DNA of 64,000 nucleotides from JAMQKA01 sp043951865 (GTDB taxonomy: Bacteria > Bacteroidota > Rhodothermia > Balneolales > Balneolaceae), in contig NZ_JBINJF010000022.1 in assembly GCF_043951865.1 (NCBI RefSeq), positions 5,587-69,586 of the forward strand. The letters run 5' to 3'. This document shows positions 18,155 to 27,734 of the stretch, piece by piece; positions within the stretch are counted from its first letter, which is position 1, and the number at the start of each line of letters is the position of its first letter. The notes beneath the pieces are model-generated. The model did no database searches. It saw only the letters and a program-made list of their open reading frames with translations, and had not been told where the DNA came from. Made by a program: the position numbers and the translations under genes.

Positions 18155-19594
18155 ATGAAATTCCCTGAAAGCAAAATCATAAATATTTCTATCGCAGGCT
18201 GTCTGGTGCTTCTGATAGCCGGGATGCTTTCCTGTAGGCAGGCTCCCGATCAGTCCAATCCCCGAAAAAATGTACTGTTCATCATGATCGATGACCTCAC
18301 GACCGACCTGGGCAGTTATGGCAATTCCGTGGTTAAATCGCCGAATATCGACCGGCTGGACGAAAACGGCATCCAGTTTACCCAGGCCTACACCCAGTTT
18401 CCGCTCTGCAATCCCTCACGAGCTTCGCTGCTGACCGGTATGTATCCCGGTAAAGTGGGAGTCAAGAATTTGTCGGATGGCCTGAGGGATAATATCCCGG
18501 ACCTGGTCACCCTGCCCCAGCTCTTCAGGGAAAACGGCTATTTTACGGCCCGGGCCGGTAAAATCTTCCATATGGGCGTTCCCGATGACATAGCGGTCTG
18601 TTCTTCCGGTGCGGACGACCCGCGCTCGTGGGATATCACCCATAACTGCAAGGGATTTGAGCTCAACACCAACGGCGTGTTTTACAACGCCACGCCCTAC
18701 GAGGAGGACACCGTCGGCACCGGCGGAGCCATCAGCTGGCTCAAGGCGAAGAAGCACGACAGCCTGCAGCACGATTACAACGTCGCAACCCGTACCATCG
18801 AGCTGATCAGGGAGCACAAAGATGAGCCGTTCTTTATCGCACCGGGGTTTATTCGTCCCCATGTACCCCTGGTGGCCCCGGAACGCTTTTTTGCGATGTA
18901 TGACACCGCCGATATCACCCTGCCTCCCGCTCATCCCGATGACCGGGCGGACATCCCGGAGATCGTGCTCGACTACTTTGCTTCCGACTATGATATCACC
19001 AAAAACGAGCACAAGCGGGCCATCAGAGCCTATTATGCCTCGATCACGTTTGTGGATGAACAGGTAGGACGCATCCTGGAGGTCCTGGAAGAGGAAGGAC
19101 TGCGGGAGAATACCATCGTTGCGCTGGTCAGCGATCACGGGTTTCAGCTCGGCGAGCACGGGCTCTGGTTCAAGAACTATCTCTACGAGGAATCGAACAG
19201 GTCCCCGTTGATTATTCATGATCCCACGCAATCCGGCGGCGTGCAGCAGTACGACGGACTCGTTGAATTTGTGGATATCTATCCGACGATAGCAGAGCTG
19301 GCCGGATTACCGTATCACGACAGGGTCCAGGGCAGGAGCCTGCTGCCGCTCTTTAAAAACGAGGAAATCGATGAAATAGAGTATGTAAAGATAGAAACCA
19401 AACACGGCAGATCGATTCGCTCCAAAGAGTGGGTCTATAACCGGTACCACAGCGGTACGGAAGAAATATTTAACCTTCGGGAGGATCCGCATGAGTTTAA
19501 TAATCTCATGGATGACGATATCTCACCGGAAATCAAAAATGAGCTTAGAAACGAGTGGAAGGAGGCATTCAATGGTTTCGATAATGAAAGGTAG
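18155..19594 (+). CDS. S1 sulfatase, iduronate-2-sulfatase-like lipoprotein
   Basis: 479 aa from ATG 18155. The in-frame TTG at 18119 would put 12 residues before the signal peptide and is rejected. Lipobox GMLSC (Cys27). The formylglycine site is Cys85 in LCNPSRASLLTG, with metal ligands Asp46-Asp47 (IDDL). The segments APGFIRPHVPLVAPERFF and SDHGFQLGEHGLWFKNYLYE are characteristic of iduronate-2-sulfatase-like enzymes (SulfAtlas S1_7 type). It should remove a 2-O- or similar sulfate from glycan at the outer surface or in the periplasm after conversion of the Cys by a formylglycine-generating enzyme, which is not encoded in this window. Specificity is inferred from motif similarity only. Confidence 0.88.
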   Translation: MKFPESKIINISIAGCLVLLIAGMLSCRQAPDQSNPRKNVLFIMIDDLTTDLGSYGNSVVKSPNIDRLDENGIQFTQAYTQFPLCNPSRASLLTGMYPGKVGVKNLSDGLRDNIPDLVTLPQLFRENGYFTARAGKIFHMGVPDDIAVCSSGADDPRSWDITHNCKGFELNTNGVFYNATPYEEDTVGTGGAISWLKAKKHDSLQHDYNVATRTIELIREHKDEPFFIAPGFIRPHVPLVAPERFFAMYDTADITLPPAHPDDRADIPEIVLDYFASDYDITKNEHKRAIRAYYASITFVDEQVGRILEVLEEEGLRENTIVALVSDHGFQLGEHGLWFKNYLYEESNRSPLIIHDPTQSGGVQQYDGLVEFVDIYPTIAELAGLPYHDRVQGRSLLPLFKNEEIDEIEYVKIETKHGRSIRSKEWVYNRYHSGTEEIFNLREDPHEFNNLMDDDISPEIKNELRNEWKEAFNGFDNER

Positions 19595-19604
19595 CAGAAA
19601 GGAA

Positions 19605-20040
19605 TCAAGGGTGGATGAGTTCAGCGGAGGTCAATGAAGTTATTCGGTTGAAATCTTTGGTGTTGAAGATTACTAGTGCATGTACAGAGGCCTTTTCGGC
19701 AGCTCTGGCTATCAGGGCATCATAGACAATTGGGCCTTCAAGATTGTACTCCTTTACATAGTTTAGCACACCTAAATAATCCTCTTCCGCCAGACTGATT
19801 TGCTTAAAAATAGGTAGCATGGACTGATGGATTATTTGGAAAGTTTCATTCGCTGTAAAATTAAGGGTACCCCAACCCTCTGGTCAGGTTTCGATACACT
19901 TCCGCCAGCGAGTGGGTAGCCATGTAAAAGGAGGTGGACTGATCCGCATATTTTTTAAACAGAATGGAAGATTCTTGATGATTTGGATGAGATTTAACAA
20001 GCAAAGCGATCAGCAAATTACTGTCGAACAAAACACTCAT
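19605..20040 (-). pseudogene. PIN-domain (VapC-like) toxin, frameshifted
   Basis: Read on the minus strand from ATG 20040, the protein begins MSVLFDSNLLIALLVKSHPN, with the PIN-type first Asp (LFDSN), and runs to ..AEVYRNLTRGLGYP before a stop. Dropping one G in AGAGGGTTGGGG (near 19870) restores the frame: ..RGWGTLNFTANETFQ, then MLPIFKQISLAEEDYLG, VYDALIARAAEKA and FNTKDFNRI to the end, about 145 aa in total. These are the Asp/Glu positions of a VapC RNase. It is one of the very few minus-strand genes in the window and overlaps an upstream antitoxin-like remnant by 4 nt, the normal vapBC layout. A single-base assembly error cannot be excluded. Confidence 0.75.
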
Positions 20041-20231
20041 AACCCAACGGGTCGTCTTAAGATAATAGCATCACGATCTGAATCTTCCGGAAAATCCCGT
20101 GCGATGTCCTCTTTTGTAAAGGCCGGACCTGATAACAATGTCAACCCGGTTTCCGGATCTTCAACCAGCCGGCATTCTTCATTTTCCGGTTCTTCTACGG
20201 ATCGGTTTGTATCCTCTTATGTGGAACTCAT
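20037..20231 (-). pseudogene. Remnant of the partner antitoxin
   Basis: Directly upstream of the PIN gene, overlapping by ATGA, is a frame that reads ..PAFTKEDIARDFPEDSDRDAIILRRPVGL. Its only ATG, at 20231, is followed by an in-frame TAA at codon 5, so either the gene is broken or it uses a weak start such as TTG further in. About 60 residues is the size of small VapB-type antitoxins. I do not recognise the family. Its position makes the antitoxin role likely. Confidence 0.5.
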
Positions 20232-20260
20232 TTTTTAAAATGATTTGGTTATTGTAATTG

Positions 20261-22261
20261 ATGAACGTATTGAAACGAAAGTTATTTAATCAGATGAACA
20301 TGCAACATATCAAAAATTTATTTCTTTTTCCTGCGTGTGGCTTGTTAACGTGTTGTCTGCTGGTTTTTAATGCAACACCGGCTGTAGCTCAAAATTCCAG
20401 AACAGCCGGTAATTTCGTTCAGCATCCCCGGCTGTTTTTGCAAGAAGATCGTCTTCAGCAAATACGGCAGGCCGTTGAGGTGGAAGGCTCCCATCATGCT
20501 GAAGCTTTTCAACTGTTGAAAGAAAAAGTCAAGGATGGGTACGAGGCCTTTGGGGCCACCGAATCCAACTGGAATTACGCCCGCTCCTACCTGGCGCAGA
20601 GCGCTGCTTTCCTGTACCAGTTGACCGGTAATGAGAAATATGCCGATATCGCTTATGAAACCCTGGTGGCCGTGCATGAAGATCCGGACCCCGACGGGCG
20701 CCTGCCGGAGGAGGGCTACGGCCTGTCTCGTGCCACGGTGGGAATGGGATTTGCCCTGGCCTACGACTGGTTGCACGATGCCTGGAGCGCGGAACAGCGG
20801 GCCTATATCCGGCAAAAAATTGTTACTGCTCTTGATGCCTGGGAGGAGTATTACCACGCCAACATCGACCACACCTACGGCTCCAACTGGACGGCGGTCT
20901 GCCGCGGCGGGGAACTGATCATGATGCTGGCGGTGGGTGAGGAAAAAAGCAGGTCCGAGCGGTACGAGACGATCAAGGAGCACCTGAAAAAGCATATCCG
21001 TAACGGGTACGACAATCTCGGGGTAACGCAGGAAGGGATCGGCTATACGAGTTACGGCGGCATCTTCCTGCTGCCGGCTATCTATGCCGCCCAAAGCGTG
21101 GGGGACGACGAACTGTACCAGGCGGCCCGCAGTATCGACTGGCACAGGCAGGCGATATATGCCGGGTCGTTTGCCGGTATTCCCCAAAATGGAACGATGA
21201 CCGGGCACAAGATCTACCTGATGTCCGGCGTGGGCGGCCCCGCGATCAACGAAGAGGGCTGGGCCAGCCTGCTGCTGAACTGGGCACCGGAAGAGGATTT
21301 GCCCTACTACCTGTGGTGGTACGACCGGCACACCGGCAAGCTGGCTGTCCCCCGGGATGATCCGTCACAGCGATACGACTTCAAACGCCAGGGCACCATC
21401 TGGGCGATGCTCTACTACCCGGAGGAGCTGGAAGCCAAAGATCCCACCGGCGTGTATCCGAAAGCGATCCGCAGCGGGTGGGGCACGACGCTGTTCCGCA
21501 ACCGCTGGAAGAATCCTGATGACATTTTTGCCAATCTTATCGCCGACGGCTCGGACCACAGCCATGCCTGGTCGCAAACCGAGGCGGGACAACTCGGCCT
21601 GATTGGATTTCAAAAAATGTTCATCGGGGGACCGAACAAGGAGCGGGCTCCCCGTTATTACAGCAAAGTGCTGATGAACGGTAAAACGGGAGCTGAAAAT
21701 ACGACCGGCAGGCAGGTGCATTTTGAGCAATATGAAAACGGGGGCTATTCCGTAATCGACGGCGGAGCTCAGTATGGGAAACTGGGAGTGGATCGCTATC
21801 GCCGGCACATGTTGGTACAGTTCGCCGATCCCGAAAAGAATGAAGCGCTGGTGGCGGTGGCGGACCGGCTGGAGGCGGACAGCACCATGAGCTATACCTG
21901 GAACCTGAATTACGGCTCGCATGAACCGCTCTGGGGTTTGACTGTTGAAACGGGAACCGAAAAAAAGCTGCCTACATTTACCATCCAAAATGAGCGTGAA
22001 GGTCGCTTTCACGGATGGGTAATCGCCCCCGAAGCAGCGGACCTGGAAACCGGGGAATCACTCCAGATAAACCAAAAGGCGGAAAATACTCAGTTTTTTG
22101 TGATCGGCTGGACCGGCCGCGGAGTACCGCCGGATATGCGGAGCCTGGAACGCGGTACAAATGGAATTCGTGTACAAATCGGGGACAAAAGTTTCGTACT
22201 GGATCAGGTTAACAACCGTCTGTTCACTGGTGAACAAGCCAGGAATTTTAAGATTGATTGA
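20261..22261 (+). CDS. Heparinase II/III-like polysaccharide lyase family protein, paralogue B
   Basis: 666 aa from ATG 20261 (a TTG at 20258 is not needed). The signal peptide ends near TPAVAQ. The helical toroid has motifs parallel to paralogue A: SAAFLYQLTGNEKYADIAY, VGMGFALAYDWLHDAW, YGSNWTAVCRGGELIM and QEGIGYTSYGGIF. The C-terminal half is a beta-sandwich (GLIGFQKMFIGGP). Here the conserved block is YTSYG, where paralogue A has YHAYN, so the two probably differ in substrate or position of attack. Loose relatives include heparinase II/III and oligo-alginate lyases. It is secreted and expected to act on a uronic-acid-bearing polymer, without proof. Its 5' region abuts the decayed toxin-antitoxin pair, which points away from it. 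Confidence 0.7.
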   Translation: MNVLKRKLFNQMNMQHIKNLFLFPACGLLTCCLLVFNATPAVAQNSRTAGNFVQHPRLFLQEDRLQQIRQAVEVEGSHHAEAFQLLKEKVKDGYEAFGATESNWNYARSYLAQSAAFLYQLTGNEKYADIAYETLVAVHEDPDPDGRLPEEGYGLSRATVGMGFALAYDWLHDAWSAEQRAYIRQKIVTALDAWEEYYHANIDHTYGSNWTAVCRGGELIMMLAVGEEKSRSERYETIKEHLKKHIRNGYDNLGVTQEGIGYTSYGGIFLLPAIYAAQSVGDDELYQAARSIDWHRQAIYAGSFAGIPQNGTMTGHKIYLMSGVGGPAINEEGWASLLLNWAPEEDLPYYLWWYDRHTGKLAVPRDDPSQRYDFKRQGTIWAMLYYPEELEAKDPTGVYPKAIRSGWGTTLFRNRWKNPDDIFANLIADGSDHSHAWSQTEAGQLGLIGFQKMFIGGPNKERAPRYYSKVLMNGKTGAENTTGRQVHFEQYENGGYSVIDGGAQYGKLGVDRYRRHMLVQFADPEKNEALVAVADRLEADSTMSYTWNLNYGSHEPLWGLTVETGTEKKLPTFTIQNEREGRFHGWVIAPEAADLETGESLQINQKAENTQFFVIGWTGRGVPPDMRSLERGTNGIRVQIGDKSFVLDQVNNRLFTGEQARNFKID

Positions 22262-22394
22262 TCTGCCTGAAATGAGATATTGAAAAAGGCTTTGTACAAT
22301 GTGATTTCAAGTCAAAGCAGGTTATTCGCGGACTTATCAGTAGAAAATGGTGTCTGCTGTTTGAAGCCTGAGTATTTTTCTGCTTGTATTGGGC

Positions 22395-22535
22395 ACCCCT
22401 AAATCCCCTAAAGGGGACTTGCAGAATTGCATTTAAGATCAAATCTGCCAATTTCAAAACTTTGAAAATATTTATAATCCATTTTCGGATGATATCCTCA
22501 GAATTAGGCACTTTAGGAAAGTCCCCTTCAGGGGT
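22395..22535. repeat. Miniature inverted-repeat element, variant copy
   Basis: The left end ACCCCTAAATCCCCTAAAGG.. (22395-22420) and right end AAGTCCCCTTCAGGGGT (22519-22535) are inverted. The right arm lacks about 9 bp of the full-length arm seen at 39194. The interior differs from the copy at 39046-39194. The element ends 8 nt before the FG-GAP gene start, so it forms that gene's 5' leader. It lies in the 281-nt gap after the heparinase-like gene. Confidence 0.65.
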
Positions 22536-22542
22536 AAACCAA

Positions 22543-25500
22543 ATGAGCGGGCAAAATAGAATAACATGGAAACAATTAAATAAACACTCGTCGTTGAAAA
22601 TTATAAACGCAATCATATTTATAACTAGCTTAAGCCTGCTCATTGGCTGTTCGCACTCTGCCCCGGAAGAGTCCGGTCAAAAGGCGGCAGGCGGTGACGG
22701 CAAGGGCTACCGGTTTGAAGAGTTAACCCCGGCTGAAGAGGGGCAACCCGGCTTCCGTCAGCTCTCTTCCTCGGATACTAATATCGATTTCACCAACCGG
22801 CTCACGCTGGAGGAGATCGGCGAGAACCGCCACCTGATGAACGGCTCCGGGGTGGCCGCCGGCGATATCGACGGTGACGGGCTGGTCGACCTCTATTTTA
22901 GCGCCCTGAACGGCCCCAACCGGCTGTACAAAAATATGGGTGGCATGGAGTTCAGGGATATCACGGATCAGGCCGGTGTGGCTCATGAAGGATATTACTC
23001 GACCGGTGCCGTTTTTGCCGATGTTAACGGGGATGGGCACCTGGATCTGCTGGTGACCTGTTTCAGCAAGGAAAACGCGCTCTACATCAACGATGGAAAC
23101 GGGCAGTTTCACCGCCGGGAAGACACCGCGCTGGGAGAAGCCAACGGCAGCACGACGATGGCCCTGGCCGATATCACAGGGAACGGGTATCTGGACCTGT
23201 ATATCGCCAAGTACAAGGAGAAGTCGGTCTACGACCTGTATTCCTCCAACCAGATCGAATGGAACAACATCCTCACCGAGCCTCTCGGCAATCTCTCCAA
23301 AAAGTATGAGCTGGCCCCGCCGTTCGACCAGCATTTTAAAATTCACTACGAGGACGGCAAAGTGGCGGGCCGGTACGAGATCGGGGAGGTGGACGAGCTA
23401 TACCTGAACGAGGGCGGTGAATTTGAAAAAGTCAGCGACACCGATCTCGAAGAGATGTTCCTGGATCAAAACGGGAACTTCCTGGGGCTGCAGCCCGACT
23501 GGGGGCTCACCGCCCGGTTCCAGGATCTGGACGGTGACGGGCTGATCGACCTTTATATCTGCAACGATTTTGAAGCCCCCGACCGGTTGTGGATGAACCA
23601 GGGTAACGGGCGGTTTAAGCTGATCGACTGGCAGAAGATCCGGAGCCTCAGTAACTTCAGCATGGCGGTCGATTTTTCCGATATCAACCGGGACGGCTAC
23701 CAGGATATCTTTATTTCCGAGATGCTGAGTACGAAGCACTCGAAGCGGCTGACGCAGGCCGGCCCGGAGGACCCGGATGAAATACCGATCGGCGATATCG
23801 AATCGAGGCCGGTCTACAACCGCAACTCCCTGCTGCTGCAGCGGCGGGACCATACCTACGCGCAGATCGCCTACTACAGCAACACCGAGGCCACGGACTG
23901 GTCGTGGGCTACGCGTTTTCTGGATATAGACCTGGATGGGTATGAAGATCTGCTCATTGCCACCGGGTACCTCTGGGATGCGCTGGATATCGACGCGCAG
24001 ATTGCCCTGCACGAATCGGGACAAAATATCATGGATCACTACGTGGAGTTCATGAAAAAAGCCCCCGAGCTGAAGCAGCCGAACCGGGTACTCCGGAATG
24101 ACGGGGACCTGACCTTTACCGACAAAACGGAAGACTGGGCTATCGGCGAGGAGGATGTCTCGCAGGGCATGGCGCTGGCCGACCTGGACAACGACGGGGA
24201 CCAGGATGCGATCATCAACCGGCTTAACAGTCCGTCGGTAATCTACGAGAATGTGAGCAGTGCCCCGCGTATAGCCGTGCGCCTGAACGGGAATCCGCCG
24301 AACACGCAGGCGATCGGTGCCAGGGTTGAGCTGCTGGGCGGACCGGTGCCCGCGCAGGAAGAGCAGCTTTCAGCAGGCGGCGATTACCTGTCCCATTCCG
24401 AGCCGATGGCGATGTTTGCGGCCGCCCCGGACTCCAATCACACGATAAGAGTCAGCTGGCCGGGCGGCGGGCAGACGGTCATCGACAGCGTGAAGGCCAA
24501 CCGGGTCTATGAAATTGATGAATCCAGCAAACAAAATGTCTCGAACGAAAAAACTGAAGAAAGAGAATCATCCCAATCACCGGTATTCAGGGAGCAATCC
24601 GCCTACATAAGTCATTCACACCATGAGGATACATTCCCCGATTTCAATCTCCAGGCGCTGATGCCCACCCGGCTGAGCCAGCTGGGGCCCGGGATCGCCT
24701 GGCTTGATATAAACCGGGACGGCCGTGATGACCTGTTGATCGCATCAGGAAAAGGAGGCCGCATGGCAGTGTTCCAAAACAGCGGGGACGGATCTTTTGA
24801 TACCGTTGAATTGGGACCTGCTACCCAAACGGCCCCCGGCGACCAGACGGCGATCATCGGCTGGCGGCAGGGCGATCAAACGAAGCTGGTGGTGGGCAGC
24901 TCCAACCTGGAGCAGAAAGGCCCGGAGCATCCCTCCGCTTATATCTACACCATAGACGAAAACGGGTTAGTGCAAAGCTCTGCCATCCCGGGCGTGCACT
25001 CCACGACGGGCCCGCTGGCCGCCGCCGATATCAACGAGGACGGTTACCCGGACCTGTTTGTGGGCGGGCGGCTGAAACCCGGCATCTACCCGCAGAGCGC
25101 CAGCTCGCGGCTGTTTATTAATGAAGGCGATTCGTTTCGGCTGGACGAGCAGAACAGCGGGCTGTTTGAAAATATCGGTAATGTGACCGGGGCGGTATTC
25201 GCGGATGTCACACAGAACGGCCGCCAGGACCTGCTGCTGAGCACCGAGTGGGGACCGCTGCTCCTGTTCAAGAACAACGGCGGTCGTTTTGAGGAAGTCA
25301 CCGCTGAATACGGGCTGGACCAGTACCGCGGCTGGTGGAACGGGGTGGCGGTCGGCGATTTCACCAATAACGGCCAGCCCGATATCGCCGCCGCCAACAT
25401 CGGGGAAAACAGTGTCTACCAGATGGAACTCGGCCAACCACTGCGGATGTACTACGAGGATTTTAACCGGGACGGCCGGGTCGATATCATCGATTCCTAT

Positions 25501-26310
25501 GCCAATCAACAGGGGGATTATGTGCCCCGGAAGAAATTATTGACCTACCAGCAGCAGGAACTCCCGTTCTATAAAACGACCAGTCACGAGACTTTTGCCA
25601 ATGCCACCCTGGATGAGATCCTGGGCGGCCGCCTGGACGACGTGCCGTACAAGCAGATCAATACCCTCCGGAGCATGGTATTTATTAATGATGGGAACAG
25701 TTTTGAGGCAAAACCGCTGCCCCCACGCGCCCAGTTTTCAATGGGTTTTCATCCCGCTGTGGCCGATTTCAATAATGACGGGAACGAGGACCTCTTCCTC
25801 AGCCAGAACTTTTTCGCGTTCCCGCCGCAGGTTTCGCGCCTGGATGCGGGACGCGGCCTGCTGCTTGAAGGGGATGGGAGCGGCAATTTTAAACCGGTTG
25901 CCGGATCCAAAAGCGGTATCAAGGTGTACGGGGAACAACGGGGAGCCGGCTTCGCCGACTACAATGCCGACGGCAAGGTGGACTTGGTGGTCGCCCAGAA
26001 CGGCGCGCAAACGAAACTCTACCGCAATCAAGCCGAAAACCGCGGGTACCGGGTGACGTTAAAGGGGCCTGACCGGAACCGGGATGCTGTGGGATCAAGC
26101 CTCCGCCTGGTCTATGAAAACGGGGAGAAGGGTCCGCGGCGGTATGTGCAGAGCGGAGCTGGTTACTGGTCGCAGGGCAGTTTTATCCAGGTGCTTGGGG
26201 CAGGCAGTACAGGTGCAGCCGAAATCGAAATCCGGTGGTTTGACGGGACTACTCAAACGGTGGACCTGGAGGATGGAAAATGGGATTATGCAATTGACTA
26301 TCCAAAATAA
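22543..26310 (+). CDS. Large FG-GAP/VCBS repeat lipoprotein with two ASPIC/UnbV-type domains
   Basis: 1255 aa from ATG 22543. An upstream in-frame ATG at 22384 would translate the repeat element and is rejected. Lipobox LLIGC. The body is many FG-GAP/VCBS repeats with Ca-binding loops of the D-x-DGDG or D-x-NGDG type (AAGDIDGDGLVDLYF, FADVNGDGHLDLL, FQDLDGDGLIDLYI, FLDIDLDGYEDLLI), giving two beta-propeller-like halves. ASPIC/UnbV-like segments occur after the first half (GARVELLGGPV...SWPGGGQTVIDSV) and at the C-terminus (YVQSGAGYWSQ...IRWFDGTTQTVDL). In sugar-utilisation loci such CRTAC1-like lipoproteins are common but poorly understood; surface glycan or protein binding is the usual guess. 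Its size and its place among degradative enzymes suggest a surface scaffold or binding role. No catalytic motif was seen. Confidence 0.85.
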   Translation: MSGQNRITWKQLNKHSSLKIINAIIFITSLSLLIGCSHSAPEESGQKAAGGDGKGYRFEELTPAEEGQPGFRQLSSSDTNIDFTNRLTLEEIGENRHLMNGSGVAAGDIDGDGLVDLYFSALNGPNRLYKNMGGMEFRDITDQAGVAHEGYYSTGAVFADVNGDGHLDLLVTCFSKENALYINDGNGQFHRREDTALGEANGSTTMALADITGNGYLDLYIAKYKEKSVYDLYSSNQIEWNNILTEPLGNLSKKYELAPPFDQHFKIHYEDGKVAGRYEIGEVDELYLNEGGEFEKVSDTDLEEMFLDQNGNFLGLQPDWGLTARFQDLDGDGLIDLYICNDFEAPDRLWMNQGNGRFKLIDWQKIRSLSNFSMAVDFSDINRDGYQDIFISEMLSTKHSKRLTQAGPEDPDEIPIGDIESRPVYNRNSLLLQRRDHTYAQIAYYSNTEATDWSWATRFLDIDLDGYEDLLIATGYLWDALDIDAQIALHESGQNIMDHYVEFMKKAPELKQPNRVLRNDGDLTFTDKTEDWAIGEEDVSQGMALADLDNDGDQDAIINRLNSPSVIYENVSSAPRIAVRLNGNPPNTQAIGARVELLGGPVPAQEEQLSAGGDYLSHSEPMAMFAAAPDSNHTIRVSWPGGGQTVIDSVKANRVYEIDESSKQNVSNEKTEERESSQSPVFREQSAYISHSHHEDTFPDFNLQALMPTRLSQLGPGIAWLDINRDGRDDLLIASGKGGRMAVFQNSGDGSFDTVELGPATQTAPGDQTAIIGWRQGDQTKLVVGSSNLEQKGPEHPSAYIYTIDENGLVQSSAIPGVHSTTGPLAAADINEDGYPDLFVGGRLKPGIYPQSASSRLFINEGDSFRLDEQNSGLFENIGNVTGAVFADVTQNGRQDLLLSTEWGPLLLFKNNGGRFEEVTAEYGLDQYRGWWNGVAVGDFTNNGQPDIAAANIGENSVYQMELGQPLRMYYEDFNRDGRVDIIDSYANQQGDYVPRKKLLTYQQQELPFYKTTSHETFANATLDEILGGRLDDVPYKQINTLRSMVFINDGNSFEAKPLPPRAQFSMGFHPAVADFNNDGNEDLFLSQNFFAFPPQVSRLDAGRGLLLEGDGSGNFKPVAGSKSGIKVYGEQRGAGFADYNADGKVDLVVAQNGAQTKLYRNQAENRGYRVTLKGPDRNRDAVGSSLRLVYENGEKGPRRYVQSGAGYWSQGSFIQVLGAGSTGAAEIEIRWFDGTTQTVDLEDGKWDYAIDYPK

Positions 26311-26363
26311 AATATCGTTTACAGTATTTTGATGGAGCTCGGATGACATTTCGAGTAAACTTC

Positions 26364-26458
26364 ACCACAAAGTGGCACAAAGTAGGCACAAAGTTACACC
26401 AAGATGGCTTAAATATTTTTTGTGCCCCCTTTGTGCCTTCTTCGTGTTACTTTGTGGT
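26364..26458. repeat. CACAAAG-type inverted-repeat element
   Basis: The left arm ACCACAAAGTGGCACAAAGT.. and right arm ..TTCGTGTTACTTTGTGGT are imperfect inverted repeats built of CACAAAG units. The element fills the space before the next coding region and happens to stay open in frame with it, which creates a spurious N-terminal extension from 26343. Confidence 0.65.
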
Positions 26459-26495
26459 TCATATTATTAGGGATAACATTTTAAATCGATTTAAC

Positions 26496-27734
26496 ATGAA
26501 GAAGTACCTTCGTTCTACCTGGATTCTAATTTCTCTGCTGCATGTAACTACAACTGGTTTTGGTCAATACGGCAGTATAAACGATGATCCCGAATTCACC
26601 ATAAAAAGCCTCGAAACCATCACCAATCTCTCCGTTCCGGATTGCGATGGGCTGGCCCTCGGTGATATCAACGGGGACGGCAAGACCGACATCCTGACCT
26701 CCGCCAGTACCACCAGCCTGGTGTTCTGGTTTGAGCGAGGCGACACCCCGCGCGACTGGACGCGCCACCTGGTGTGGGAATCGCGCAACAACAACAAGAT
26801 CGAGGGCAACGACCTGGGCGATTTCGACGGCAACGGTAGCCTCGAGGGCATCTCGCTCGACCAGCGACAGGGACAGATTCTGCTGCATAAGCAGATGGCC
26901 GACCGATCCTGGCAGACAGCCGCTATCATGGAAAATCGCCCCATCCTGCAGGATTCCTTCGTCAAAGACCTGGACGGCAACGGACGGCCGGAACTGATTT
27001 ACACGTTCGAGGGCAACAAAGAAGGCGTGGGCGGTGTGCACCGGCTGGAGCTGACGGGGGATGACCCGCTGAATCCTGCACACTGGCGGGATCACACCTT
27101 GTCAACTTACGAAAGCGCGTGGTGGCTTGTCCCGGACTTGATGCAATTTTCAGGAGATGGCGAGAAAAACGATATCGTATATACCGCCCGGCACCTGCTG
27201 GGGCGCAATCCCGGTTCCAGGCCAGGTCTTTTCTGGCTGGAACGGCCTGCCAAGGTATCAGGGAAGTGGCAAAGCCAAGTCATCGATACCACGCTGGAAC
27301 ATCCCCTGCACGTCGATAACGGCAATTTCAGTGGTAACGGCAGCGGGCAGGACCTGGTGGTCGGCGGATTTAGCACCGACCGGCTGTACTGGTACGATTT
27401 TTCATCGGATTGGAAACGTAATTCTATCCCGGTACCCGAGATTCGCGGGAAAGCGGCAAAAGATATCTGGAATGTGCGGACACTGCCCTTTAGGAGCAAC
27501 GGGCGCGACTTGATTCTTGCTGTCCCATCCGAGGGCAACTGGTCGCAGATGGTGGTCTTCGAGTACCTGGATGGAGTATATCGTGGCAAAGTGCTTAAAG
27601 AGCTGCCTTACGGCCACCCGATGGAGGACCGTATCCTGTTCGAGGACCTCAACGGCGACGGCACACCCGAAATGATCATCGCGGATTCCGGCGGACACCT
27701 GCTGCGGATTATGGAATTCGTGTTTCGGGATTGA
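26496..27734 (+). CDS. Secreted FG-GAP/VCBS repeat beta-propeller protein
   Basis: 412 aa from ATG 26496, chosen because the signal peptide (MKKYLRSTWILISLLHVTTT) begins there and the upstream open frame is repeat sequence. FG-GAP-type repeats follow: LALGDINGDGKTDILTSAS, DLGDFDGNGSLEGISLD, VKDLDGNGRPELIYTF and FEDLNGDGTPEMIIAD, probably a single seven-bladed propeller. It resembles the repeats of the larger protein just upstream and likely works with it at the surface or in the periplasm. It has no lipobox, no catalytic motif and no C-terminal sorting domain that I recognise. A 9-bp hairpin at 27791-27815 may end the transcript. Confidence 0.8.
   Translation: MKKYLRSTWILISLLHVTTTGFGQYGSINDDPEFTIKSLETITNLSVPDCDGLALGDINGDGKTDILTSASTTSLVFWFERGDTPRDWTRHLVWESRNNNKIEGNDLGDFDGNGSLEGISLDQRQGQILLHKQMADRSWQTAAIMENRPILQDSFVKDLDGNGRPELIYTFEGNKEGVGGVHRLELTGDDPLNPAHWRDHTLSTYESAWWLVPDLMQFSGDGEKNDIVYTARHLLGRNPGSRPGLFWLERPAKVSGKWQSQVIDTTLEHPLHVDNGNFSGNGSGQDLVVGGFSTDRLYWYDFSSDWKRNSIPVPEIRGKAAKDIWNVRTLPFRSNGRDLILAVPSEGNWSQMVVFEYLDGVYRGKVLKELPYGHPMEDRILFEDLNGDGTPEMIIADSGGHLLRIMEFVFRD

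Noticed and set aside
19912..20238. 108-codon open frame on the + strand
   Set aside because: The minus strand of the same stretch encodes recognisable PIN toxin and antitoxin remnants, and the + frame has no family likeness.
22384..22542. N-terminal extension of the FG-GAP protein
   Set aside because: It would translate an inverted-repeat element and precede the lipoprotein leader, so the start at 22543 is chosen.
26343..26495. N-terminal extension of the smaller FG-GAP protein
   Set aside because: It is composed of the CACAAAG-type repeat; the signal peptide starts at 26496.
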